In this document: piece by piece, positions 44,329 through 52,207 of the stretch
How positions within the stretch are numbered: position 1 is the first letter of the stretch
How the letters are laid out: every line of letters starts with the position of its first letter
From: Gaoshiqia hydrogeniformans
Lineage (GTDB): Bacteria > Bacteroidota > Bacteroidia > Bacteroidales > Prolixibacteraceae
DNA length: 64,000 nucleotides
Assembly: GCF_049347105.1 (NCBI RefSeq)
Contig: NZ_CP186334.1
Span: forward strand, 2,046,001 to 2,110,000
Reading direction: 5' to 3'
Notes under the pieces: generated by a model
What the model was told of the DNA's origin: nothing
The model's input: only the letters and a program-made list of their open reading frames with translations
Database searches by the model: none
Translations under genes and position numbers: made by a program

Positions 44329-45504
44329 TCAGAGCTCTTCCTTTTGCAGTGCGTGAAATCCTTTCCAGAACTTTTCAACGAACGCCGTGTTTTCAAAATA
44401 GTTACGTCCGGCAACCTTGGTCATTTTCGGCGATTTATTGAGTTCCAGAACGGCGGCTTTACGCGAGTTGGAAACCTCTTCGCCCTTTTCGCTGATGTAT
44501 GTTTTATCGCAATCCAGGTAACTGACCACGTACAGCCCGTCGTGTTGTTTGTAAGCGCAGGTGAAATGATAGCGAACTTCCTGCTGTCCCCGGTCTTTTA
44601 CGTATAACGAGCGGTTATGGCTGTTGTTTTGGCTGGCTTCAATCATACATTCGTTGCGGATGAGGGCGTAACTCTTTTTCAGAATATACATTTTCCCCTC
44701 CATTTTTGTCGCGTAGTAATCGCCGGTGTGGGGCAGGTCTGCTTCGTTGGCTTTGTAGGAAATGATCCAGACCGAATCGCCTTCGTAGGTGCTGACGTCT
44801 TCGAGGTACAGATCATAATCGCTCAACAGTTCTTCATCAAACAAGGTGTTCGACAACCGGGCCAGGTCCATTTCAATCAGTTCATCAAATCCGCTTTCTC
44901 CGCCCTGAAACGAGTAAGGGGCAAAGTTTTTATTCACCTGGATAAATTTGTAGTGGCGTTTTTTAAAGGCATCGGCAATCGAAGGTTCCATGTAGCCGTT
45001 TTCATCATACATTTCCACAACAGCTTCCCGGTCGAGCGATTCTTTTGCGCCGTATTTCGTCCGTTCAAGGTAGTGGAATTTCAAACTGAACGGCCCGTAA
45101 TGGTAATTTTGAGAAACCCGCTCGGCAGCTGTTCTCACAATCCGGAAAAGCACAAGCGACTCGGCAGCCACATTCACCCCTTCAATACTGTAAGTTTGTT
45201 CTTCAAGCGGAATCCGCGTAAATTCCTGATCAATCAGTTTGCTAATCGGATAAGTGACATTGCCATATCCTACGGCCGAAATGTATAAGGTTTCATCTAG
45301 AAATTCTTTCGGGACCTTTAGTTCAAAAAATCCTTCGGCATTGCTGGCGGTGCCGTAAAAAGTTCCTTCAATACCGATATTCGTGTAAGCCAGGCCCTGC
45401 TGGGTATTTGAGTCAACAATACGGCCTTTTATCGTTTTAGGTTGTGCGAAGGTTTGCAGGGCGATCAGCAGAAATAAAAATAATGTAACCGGTTTCATGA
45501 TCAT
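44329..45504 (-). CDS. Secreted protein with carboxypeptidase-like regulatory domain
   Basis: 391 residues. Signal peptide (residues 4-20, FAQ cleavage), then a CarboxypepD_reg-like Ig fold (about 24-100: IKGRIVDSNTQQGLAYTNIG, SNAEGFFELKVP). The remaining ~290 residues are an uncharacterised domain found behind such repeats in Bacteroidota envelope proteins. No TonB plug or barrel follows, so it is not a receptor. Periplasmic or outer-membrane location inferred. Confidence 0.82.
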   Translation of the reverse strand: MIMKPVTLFLFLLIALQTFAQPKTIKGRIVDSNTQQGLAYTNIGIEGTFYGTASNAEGFFELKVPKEFLDETLYISAVGYGNVTYPISKLIDQEFTRIPLEEQTYSIEGVNVAAESLVLFRIVRTAAERVSQNYHYGPFSLKFHYLERTKYGAKESLDREAVVEMYDENGYMEPSIADAFKKRHYKFIQVNKNFAPYSFQGGESGFDELIEMDLARLSNTLFDEELLSDYDLYLEDVSTYEGDSVWIISYKANEADLPHTGDYYATKMEGKMYILKKSYALIRNECMIEASQNNSHNRSLYVKDRGQQEVRYHFTCAYKQHDGLYVVSYLDCDKTYISEKGEEVSNSRKAAVLELNKSPKMTKVAGRNYFENTAFVEKFWKGFHALQKEEL

Positions 45505-45630
45505 TTTTACGTATTTTAGTTAACTCTTAATGAATAACGCCCGGGATGGTTAAAAATTACTAAGCGGATAACATATTTATCATACCGGCGTTATAGATCA
45601 GAGTACAGGACTTAAAAAAATCTTCAAAAG

Positions 45631-46290
45631 ATGAAAACAAACAGACTGCTTCTATTGGTTATCATATTGGCGATCAGCCTGACATCCTGCGTTTCGAAGA
45701 AAAAGTACCTTGACATGGAATCATCGAAATTGCGCGCCGAACAACGCGTGCGTGAATTGACTGACGAAAATGAAGCCAAAGCCGGTCGAATTGAGCAAAT
45801 GATTGCCGATTTTGAGCAGATGAAACTGGGCCTGATGGAAAACAATGCCCAAAAAGATCAGTTAATCGCGAACCTCACCGGGCAGATCAATACCTTAAAT
45901 TCGAATGTGAAAGAAAAAGACGCCGGCCTGGCCGAAAAACTGTACGCTTTTGAGTTCGAGAAACGCCGCCTGGAAGAAGAACTGAAAAATACCAAAAACA
46001 CGCAGGCCCGGCTGAGGGAACAGAACGAAAGTCTCTCGGAAGAACTGGGCAGTACAAAAAATAAACTGGCCGACCTTCAGTTTGATTATACCCGTCAGAA
46101 AGGGGATGTCGACCGGATAAATGCCCAGGTGGCCTCGGCCGATAAAAAGTTTGAAGAGCAGGCTTCGCAGGTTGCTGCGCTAAAAACTGAAATACAGAAA
46201 CTGAAATCAGAAGGCCAGGAAAAAGACGAAACGATTGAACGTTTAAAAAACAATGTCACCCTGTTAAAAAACGAGTTGGGGAAAAAGTGA
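45631..46290 (+). CDS. Coiled-coil lipoprotein
   Basis: 219 residues. Lipobox ISLTSC (Cys20). The rest is one long Glu/Lys/Gln-rich coiled coil without proline. The first residues after the lipobox (VSKKKYLDMESSK) resemble OmpA-type lipoproteins of Bacteroidota, but the C-terminal peptidoglycan-binding OmpA domain is absent. It may act as a periplasmic spacer or tether (inference). It ends in a terminator shared with the convergent dgt. Confidence 0.8.
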   Translation: MKTNRLLLLVIILAISLTSCVSKKKYLDMESSKLRAEQRVRELTDENEAKAGRIEQMIADFEQMKLGLMENNAQKDQLIANLTGQINTLNSNVKEKDAGLAEKLYAFEFEKRRLEEELKNTKNTQARLREQNESLSEELGSTKNKLADLQFDYTRQKGDVDRINAQVASADKKFEEQASQVAALKTEIQKLKSEGQEKDETIERLKNNVTLLKNELGKK

Positions 46291-46296
46291 CAGCGC

Positions 46297-46320
46297 CGGA
46301 AGAAGCTTCCGTCCTTTTTT
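46297..46320 (+). terminator. Terminator after coiled-coil lipoprotein gene
   Basis: CGGAAG-AAG-CTTCCG followed by TCC and six T. It touches the stop codon of the convergent dGTPase gene. Confidence 0.8.
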
Positions 46321-47656
46321 ACCCAATCACCGGCAGGTTAATTCCTTTAATTTTCCGGTATAAATCCAGCGCATACAGGTCGGTCATCCCCGAAACGAAG
46401 TCGATGACCGACAGTATTTTTTCGTAGTTGCTTTGATGCTCTCCTCTGAATTGCCGTGGAATCAGCGACAACAAGCGGCGCGAGAGGCCTGTTTCGGGAC
46501 GAAGCACCGCCTGGATGAACTCGTCGAGCAAGGTGCCGAGAATCTGATAGCCGGCCATTTCGATTTCAACCACCGACCGGTCGCGGTAGATTTTCTCCAC
46601 GGAAATCGGACCGATTTTGGCCATCGCTGTTTTTGAGCTCGCTCCAACGCCTTTAATTAATGGCGTCTGAAAGCTCCCGTTGAGAATGGCCGCCTGATTT
46701 TCATTAAAAACACGGATACATTCATTCACCAGTTTATTGATCACGCCGGCGCGCAGGTAGGCAATCTGCTCATTCCGGTCGCTCACCGCCCGAAAGGTTT
46801 TTTCTATTTGATCCCGGATTCCTTTTTCATCCTGCAGGTCGTAGAAGTTCAGGAACAGGTCCTTTGTTGTTTCAAAGTCGAGGATTTTCAGTTTGTGCGC
46901 ATCTTCCAGGTCCATGATCTGGTAGCAGATATCATCGGCCGCTTCGACCAGGAAAACCAGCGGATGGCGGACAAAAGCCAGTGGCTGATCGGTCAACCTG
47001 ATCAGACCCAGTTCCTGCGCAATATCGCTGTAAAGTTGTTTTTCGGACTGAAAGAAACCAAATTTTGATTTGCTGACACCGGCCGACTCGTACGGATACT
47101 TGACGATGGATGCCAGCATGGTGTAGGTGAGGGCGAAACCGCCTGGCCGGCGTCCCTGAAACTGGTGTGTGAGCAAACGCAGGGCATTCGCGTTCCCGTC
47201 AAAATAAACAAAATCGCTCCATTCTTCGGGCCCGACCAGTGCTTCCAACCCTTTACCGTTTCCTTCGGTAAAATAGTTCGAGATGGCTTCTTCACCGGCA
47301 TGGCCGAATGGCGGGTTGCCCATGTCGTGGGCCAGGCAAGCTGCCGAAACTACGGCGCCCAACTCGTAAACCAGCGGATTTTTTTCGCCGGCCTGAATCA
47401 GTTTCTCCGACAGCATACTTCCCAGCGAGCGGCCCACGCTGGCAACCTCAAGCGAGTGGGTGAGGCGGTTGTGCACAAAGATGCTTCCCGGCAGCGGAAA
47501 AACCTGTGTTTTATTTTGCATCCGGCGGAAAGGCGATGAAAAAATGATCCGGTCGTAATCCCGCTGAAACTGGGTGCGTTTATACAGATCGGCTTCGTCA
47601 GTTTCCGGTCCTTTGCCCAGGCGCCGGGTCGATATCAGTTGGTTCCAGTTCATCAT
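46319..47656 (-). CDS. dgt: dGTP triphosphohydrolase (dGTPase)
   Basis: 445-residue HD-domain enzyme hydrolysing dGTP to deoxyguanosine and triphosphate. The start region RTQFQRDYDRIIFSSPFRRM and the HD metal motif are clear: HRLTHSLEVA, then ACLAHDMGNPPFGHAGE, with the later aspartate in EAADDICYQ. Length is typical of the Dgt group. It is 36 bp downstream of the YgjP-type peptidase gene on the same strand. Confidence 0.95.
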   Translation of the reverse strand: MMNWNQLISTRRLGKGPETDEADLYKRTQFQRDYDRIIFSSPFRRMQNKTQVFPLPGSIFVHNRLTHSLEVASVGRSLGSMLSEKLIQAGEKNPLVYELGAVVSAACLAHDMGNPPFGHAGEEAISNYFTEGNGKGLEALVGPEEWSDFVYFDGNANALRLLTHQFQGRRPGGFALTYTMLASIVKYPYESAGVSKSKFGFFQSEKQLYSDIAQELGLIRLTDQPLAFVRHPLVFLVEAADDICYQIMDLEDAHKLKILDFETTKDLFLNFYDLQDEKGIRDQIEKTFRAVSDRNEQIAYLRAGVINKLVNECIRVFNENQAAILNGSFQTPLIKGVGASSKTAMAKIGPISVEKIYRDRSVVEIEMAGYQILGTLLDEFIQAVLRPETGLSRRLLSLIPRQFRGEHQSNYEKILSVIDFVSGMTDLYALDLYRKIKGINLPVIG

Positions 47657-47692
47657 ATCCTGTAAAAATAATGCTTTTCGGTCAGGGCGGCG

Positions 47693-48406
47693 CTAAAAAA
47701 TATCGACATGGTATTTTCGAAGCTCCCGGTCCAGCGTTTTTGATCCGGGGCAAATGCGTTCGAGCAATTGCCAAAAGCCGGTTCCGTGGTTCTTTTCCAG
47801 CGTGTGGGCCAGTTCGTGCAGCAACACGTAATCGATTAAACGGTCGGGCAGCCGCATCAGGTGAAGGTTCAGGTTGATGTTGTTTGCCGAAGAGCAACTT
47901 CCCCAGCGGCTTTTCACATGTTTTACATACACATTTTCGAATCTCAACCCATGTTTTTTAGCCAGTTCGCTTAAACGTCCCGGTAAATAAATTTTCGCTT
48001 CCTGGCGCATAACCTGCACGATCACCCGCCGTATAAATTGCTGGATCCCGGCTTGTTGATGGTCGTATCCGGCTGGAATATTAATCTGGATGATTCCGTT
48101 GCCAACCATGCCGCTGACCTTGGAATGATCGACTTTTACGATTTTCAGCGCATGGAACTTTGTTTTAAAACAGTTTTCTGAACTAAAGATTGTTAAACCA
48201 GCTTTGATATCTTGTTGTTGTTTTAGTATCCATTCCAATTTTGAGTTGACAAAGTCGATGGCTTTCTGCTCTGAAACCATAACTGGCATGGATACCTGAA
48301 CCTGGCCGTCGGGTTTTACCCGGAGGCGTATTCGGCGCGAACGGTTGCTTTTTGTAATACTGACCGCTCCAATAGGTTCAATCTGATAGATTTTATCAAC
48401 AGTCAT
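47693..48406 (-). CDS. YgjP/SprT-like metallopeptidase (M48-type, DUF45)
   Basis: 237 residues from ATG 48406 (MTVDKIYQIEPIG). The longer frame to 48490 would overlap the divergent gene and is unlikely. Zinc motif LLHELAHTLEKNHGTGFW with the family's KSRWGSCSS upstream. Cytosolic. Precise substrates of YgjP proteins are unknown. Probably co-transcribed with dgt. Confidence 0.9.
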   Translation of the reverse strand: MTVDKIYQIEPIGAVSITKSNRSRRIRLRVKPDGQVQVSMPVMVSEQKAIDFVNSKLEWILKQQQDIKAGLTIFSSENCFKTKFHALKIVKVDHSKVSGMVGNGIIQINIPAGYDHQQAGIQQFIRRVIVQVMRQEAKIYLPGRLSELAKKHGLRFENVYVKHVKSRWGSCSSANNINLNLHLMRLPDRLIDYVLLHELAHTLEKNHGTGFWQLLERICPGSKTLDRELRKYHVDIF

Positions 48407-48453
48407 TGTGCAGAAATGATGGCGAAGATAGTGAATCTCACAAATATTAACAT

Positions 48454-49167
48454 ATGGAATCAAAAAATGCAATGGAGGTATTCGGAACAATTACCAAGCA
48501 GGAAACAGTTTTGACAATTGATGATAAAGTTCTGGGAGGAACACTGGTGTTTGAAGCCCTGGCGCCTTTCCCGGGTTATTATCACGAAGCGCATCTGTCA
48601 ACCGTTCCCCGCTACATGTACCTGGCTTTAAGTGAACAATATCCACTCGTTGATGTCATCCGGGCAACCGAAAAAGTGGAGAAGGTTTTTGACGAAACAT
48701 TTGACGCGGGAAAGGGATTTCTGCGATTTTACGACGAGCGGTACAATGTTTTGAGGGTCCGTCATTTACAGCGGTATGATATGATCGGGAAATTACAGCA
48801 GGCTTACCAGGATAATGGCATATTCTTCTTGCATAAAACAAAGAAAGGGCTCGAAGAACCTGCCCAGATCAAAATCGTTAAATTTTTTCATCTCAACCAA
48901 ATCGATGAAGGCATTTATCTGGATCAGAAGGAAGAGTTTCATGCCTACGTTGAAATTCCGAAAGAATACTGCTGGGAAGAATTTAACGATCTGACCAACC
49001 GGGTGAAATACAACTGGGAAGAAAGCAAGTTCGATGCAGCCATAGGCGCTTTTTACCACCAGGGGCAATTGCACGAATTTGTCCGCATTTATTCCAATAA
49101 GCTCAATTTGGCTTATCTCCGCGAACTGCGCAAGCTCTACATCGAAAAAACGCAAGTAAGTTTATAG
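48454..49167 (+). CDS. Conserved hypothetical protein (237 aa)
   Basis: Not recognised. Soluble, charged, no signal peptide or membrane helix. It contains aromatic-rich strings such as APFPGYYHEAH and YVEIPKEYCWEEF and a likely alpha/beta fold. The short divergent gap to the YgjP gene (47 bp) and an exceptionally stable terminator just after its stop support a real, well-expressed single gene. A second ATG six codons in is possible as start. Confidence 0.72.
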   Translation: MESKNAMEVFGTITKQETVLTIDDKVLGGTLVFEALAPFPGYYHEAHLSTVPRYMYLALSEQYPLVDVIRATEKVEKVFDETFDAGKGFLRFYDERYNVLRVRHLQRYDMIGKLQQAYQDNGIFFLHKTKKGLEEPAQIKIVKFFHLNQIDEGIYLDQKEEFHAYVEIPKEYCWEEFNDLTNRVKYNWEESKFDAAIGAFYHQGQLHEFVRIYSNKLNLAYLRELRKLYIEKTQVSL

Positions 49168-49186
49168 CACATAGTAAGTTCAAATG

Positions 49187-49219
49187 AAATGTCGTTTCCT
49201 TCGGGAAATGGCATTTTTT
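49187..49219 (+). terminator. UUCG-tetraloop terminator
   Basis: A 13-bp stem (two G-U pairs included) is closed by C(TTCG)G and ends in six T, 20 bp after the stop of the 237-aa gene. Confidence 0.9.
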
Positions 49220-49287
49220 GTTTAAACGGCAAGGATTAGCATAATGCTTATCAGCTCCGGAAAATGGTATAATGTTGTGATCGGGCT

Positions 49288-49318
49288 TTTGGTCAGAACC
49301 GGAATGAGTTTAACTTTG
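49288..49318 (+). promoter_or_regulatory. Complete Bacteroidota promoter TTTG-N19-TAACTTTG
   Basis: TTTG (49288-49291) and TAACTTTG (49311-49318) are separated by exactly 19 bp, the consensus for the Bacteroidota housekeeping sigma factor. It lies 45 bp before the EEP hydrolase ATG. Best promoter seen in the window. Confidence 0.85.
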
Positions 49319-49363
49319 CAGGACAAACTTCCTTGACAAAAGGAGCTAAAACGTAAAACTGAT

Positions 49364-50212
49364 ATGAAAAGAATAATCTTATTACTGGCAATTTTGCTGG
49401 TAACCTTTGAATTCGCCTTTGCCCAAAAGGATAGAACCATGAATGTTGCCACTTATAACCTTCGGCTGAATACTCCAAATGACGGGATCAATGCCTGGCC
49501 CAACCGGAAAGAAGAGGTAAAAAGCCTGATCCGTTACCACGAATTTGATTTGTTCGGGACACAGGAAGGATTTATCGGGCAGTTAAACGATTTGCTGGAG
49601 ATGGAAGAATTTGCCTATACCGGGCATGGCCGTGAAGACGGGAAAGATGCCGGCGAACATTCGGCTATTTTTTACCGGAAAGATCGGTTTAAACTGCTTG
49701 GTTCGGGTGATTTTTGGTTAAGTGAGACTCCTGATGTGCCGGGGCTTGGCTGGGATGCCACCTGTTGCAACCGGATTTGCTCCTGGGCCAAGTTCCGCGA
49801 CCTGACCAGTTCAGCCGAATTTTTCTTTTTCTCGGTTCATTTCGATCACGAAGGCGTTGAGGCCAGGAAAGAATCGGGGAAGCTGATGGTGAGAAAGATC
49901 AACGAGATAGCGGGTGGGTTTCCGGTATTTTGCGTGGGCGATTTAAACTCGACACCCGATACCGAGCAGGTAGCCACCATGAAAACCTTACTGAACGACT
50001 CCCGCGAGGTATCGCTTATGCCTGCTTACGGGCCCGAAGGCACCTTCAACGGCTTTAAGTTTGACGCCGCCCTGGACAAACGGATTGATTACATCTTTGT
50101 AAGCAAACAAATCGAGGTTCTGAAATACGGCGTACTGACCGACAGCAAAAATCAGCGATATCCGTCCGACCATCAGCCGGTGGTGGTTAAGGCAAGAATC
50201 AAAAAGAAGTAA
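49364..50212 (+). CDS. Secreted endonuclease/exonuclease/phosphatase (EEP) family protein
   Basis: 282 residues with a signal peptide (residues 4-20, FAQ). EEP motifs: MNVATYNLRLNT, the catalytic Glu in FGTQEGF, FSVHFDHEG, GDLNSTPDTE and the terminal SDHQPV. Such exported Bacteroidota proteins often sit beside glycan loci and may be phosphodiesterases or phosphatases. Monocistronic from the promoter at 49288; the ECF sigma gene follows 78 bp later. Confidence 0.92.
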   Translation: MKRIILLLAILLVTFEFAFAQKDRTMNVATYNLRLNTPNDGINAWPNRKEEVKSLIRYHEFDLFGTQEGFIGQLNDLLEMEEFAYTGHGREDGKDAGEHSAIFYRKDRFKLLGSGDFWLSETPDVPGLGWDATCCNRICSWAKFRDLTSSAEFFFFSVHFDHEGVEARKESGKLMVRKINEIAGGFPVFCVGDLNSTPDTEQVATMKTLLNDSREVSLMPAYGPEGTFNGFKFDAALDKRIDYIFVSKQIEVLKYGVLTDSKNQRYPSDHQPVVVKARIKKK

Positions 50213-50260
50213 CATGTTTTCAAATGTCATCGATTTATTTTTTCCTTTCCGCCGAACACG

Positions 50261-50268
50261 TATTTTTG
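50261..50268 (+). promoter_or_regulatory. -7 box TATTTTTG for ECF sigma gene
   Basis: Exact TAnnTTTG match 22 bp before the sigma-factor ATG; the -33 region is T-rich without a clean TTTG. Confidence 0.5.
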
Positions 50269-50290
50269 GATTCGGAAAAATAAGTCGCCG

Positions 50291-50914
50291 ATGCAAATCC
50301 CGGTATTAAATAGTTCCAGTTCCGACCAGTTGTTGATCCGTGAGCTTAATCAGGGCAATACCCGGGCATTCGATTTTATTTTTGAAAAATATTACGATAA
50401 CCTTTGTCGCTTTGCTTTTTCGTTTATTCACGATGCCGATATGTCGCAAAGCCTGGTGCAAAACGTTTTTGTGAAGTTGTGGGAACGGCGCATGGTGCTT
50501 GGGAGAGTTGGAAATCTGGGGGGCTACCTCACCACGATGGTGCGTAACCAGGTTTCCGATTACCTGGGGGAGATGAAAAAAATGAACCTGAAACACGAAC
50601 ACCGGGGAAGCATCGTCGACAATTCGACTGAAAATGGGATTTTAGGACGCGATTTTGAGGAACAGCTGGTCGTTGCCCTGGGGCAGCTTCCTCCCCGGTG
50701 CCGGCAGGCTTTTGAGCTGAGCCGGTTCGAAGATATGACCAATAAAGAAATTGCAGCAGAAATGAATATTTCGGTGAAGGGAGTGGAAGCGCTGATTGCC
50801 CGCTCACTGAAAACCTTGCGGGATGAACTGCGCGAGTTTTTACCTTCGTTTAAGCTGAAAGCCCGCCCCCCCATTCTGCTTTTTATGCGAATAGCCAAAC
50901 GGGTATTCGGCTGA
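50291..50914 (+). CDS. ECF sigma-70 factor (SusCD-linked, FecI type)
   Basis: 207 residues. Region 2 is in AFDFIFEKYYDNLCRFAFSF and VQNVFVKLWERR. Region 4 is in LPPRCRQAFELSRFEDMTNK and IAAEMNISVKGVEALI. Together with the FecR anti-sigma gene 125 bp downstream and the STN-bearing SusC, it forms a cell-surface signalling relay: substrate binding at the receptor releases the sigma factor, which switches on the susCD genes (family knowledge). Confidence 0.95.
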   Translation: MQIPVLNSSSSDQLLIRELNQGNTRAFDFIFEKYYDNLCRFAFSFIHDADMSQSLVQNVFVKLWERRMVLGRVGNLGGYLTTMVRNQVSDYLGEMKKMNLKHEHRGSIVDNSTENGILGRDFEEQLVVALGQLPPRCRQAFELSRFEDMTNKEIAAEMNISVKGVEALIARSLKTLRDELREFLPSFKLKARPPILLFMRIAKRVFG

Positions 50915-51039
50915 GATAAGACGAGGTAGTCATTGGATATTAGAGAATTAGCCATCGGCCCTCAAAAAAATCGACTTTTTTTCGTTTTCGGTGTAGGGTT
51001 GTGGCTGTCTTTTCGGGTCATCGGGATAAAAGCAGAAAC

Positions 51040-52080
51040 ATGTTACCCGATTCAGATCCCATTTACAGCCTGATTTCCAAAAAACTCACCGGCGATATTA
51101 GTCCCGGCGAAGCCGCCGCTTTGGATCAATGGCTGGGCGACAGCCCGGAAAACCGGGCCGAATTCAACGACCTGGCTGCCCTTTGGCAACAATCGCAACA
51201 ACTTCGCTTTCCCGGAAAAATCGACAGGCCGGCGGCGCTCGAAAAAGTTCGCCGACATGCCGGGCTTCGCAAAGCCAGCAAGTTCCGGCTGAATCTGTTT
51301 TATCAGGTGGCGGCGATACTGCTGTTGTCTGTCCTCTTTTCGGGGCTGTACAATTATTTCATTTCCGGTACCAGGCCTTCAGGCGAATATTTCGAGGAAG
51401 TGCTGGCTGCTTACGGCACACGCTCGCAGGTCGGGTTGCCCGATGGTTCAACCGTCTATCTGAATTCGGGGAGTTCGCTGAAATTCTCCAGCCGGTTTGC
51501 CGATCGGAAACAGCGCCTGATCAGCTTGAAAGGAGAAGCTTATTTTGATGTGGCCAAAGATCCGAAACGCCCGTTTATCGTAAAGGCAGGGGCCATTGAA
51601 GTGGAAGCCCTGGGTACCGAATTCAATGTGGATGCTTACGAGCCGGATGAAGCGATTGATGTGGTACTGGTCGAAGGGAAAGTGGCCGTCAATGTCCTCA
51701 AGCCCGGAGCCGGCAAAGATCAAATGGTGCTGGATCCCCATGAACTGGCCCGTTTTGATGCAAAAGAAAATAAACTGATCAGGGGAAAGACCGGCGAGAT
51801 GGAGAAACACGTGGGCTGGATCGACGGGAAAATAGTTTTCATGGACGACCCGATCCGCGATGTTATCCGCGAACTGGAGCACTGGTATCATGTTCAAATC
51901 GAACTGACCGACCCACGCCTGGTCAATTACCGCTTTACAGGAACTTTCATCGACGAACCGGTCGAAGAAATCCTCAATGTATTCAGCATGACCTCGCCGT
52001 TGAGCTACGAAATAACACCGGCTGAAAAAGACGGGCAAAACAGGTTTTCAAAACGGATCATCAAACTTAAAATAGAATAA
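51040..52080 (+). CDS. FecR-family anti-sigma factor
   Basis: 346 residues from ATG 51040 (MLPDSDPIYSLISKKL); a GTG at 51001 would add 13 residues. Cytoplasmic sigma-binding part (1-85), a single membrane helix (about 88-108, YQVAAILLLSVLFSGLY), then the FecR domain (TRSQVGLPDGSTVYLNSGSS) and a C-terminal DUF4974 domain that contacts the receptor STN domain. Partner of the ECF factor upstream and the SusC downstream. Confidence 0.94.
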   Translation: MLPDSDPIYSLISKKLTGDISPGEAAALDQWLGDSPENRAEFNDLAALWQQSQQLRFPGKIDRPAALEKVRRHAGLRKASKFRLNLFYQVAAILLLSVLFSGLYNYFISGTRPSGEYFEEVLAAYGTRSQVGLPDGSTVYLNSGSSLKFSSRFADRKQRLISLKGEAYFDVAKDPKRPFIVKAGAIEVEALGTEFNVDAYEPDEAIDVVLVEGKVAVNVLKPGAGKDQMVLDPHELARFDAKENKLIRGKTGEMEKHVGWIDGKIVFMDDPIRDVIRELEHWYHVQIELTDPRLVNYRFTGTFIDEPVEEILNVFSMTSPLSYEITPAEKDGQNRFSKRIIKLKIE

Positions 52081-52118
52081 ATGAAACATTAAGCCAAACG
52101 CCAGGGAGCGGAAAAAAA

Positions 52119-52172
52119 ACAGGAAGGTGTACCACCACCCTCCTGTCGTCAATGTCTGCTACGAACAGACAT
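52119..52172 (+). other. Two tandem hairpins in front of susC
   Basis: Hairpin 1 pairs ACAGGAAGGTG with CACCCTCCTGT (52119-52146, one mismatch). Hairpin 2 pairs ATGTCTG with CAGACAT (52152-52158 with 52166-52172). Neither has a T run. They sit in the 127-bp fecR-susC gap, just before the first plausible susC ATG (52175). Confidence 0.55.
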
Positions 52173-52207
52173 CAATGGAGTTTAAAAAATTTAAACAATT
52201 CGAATTT

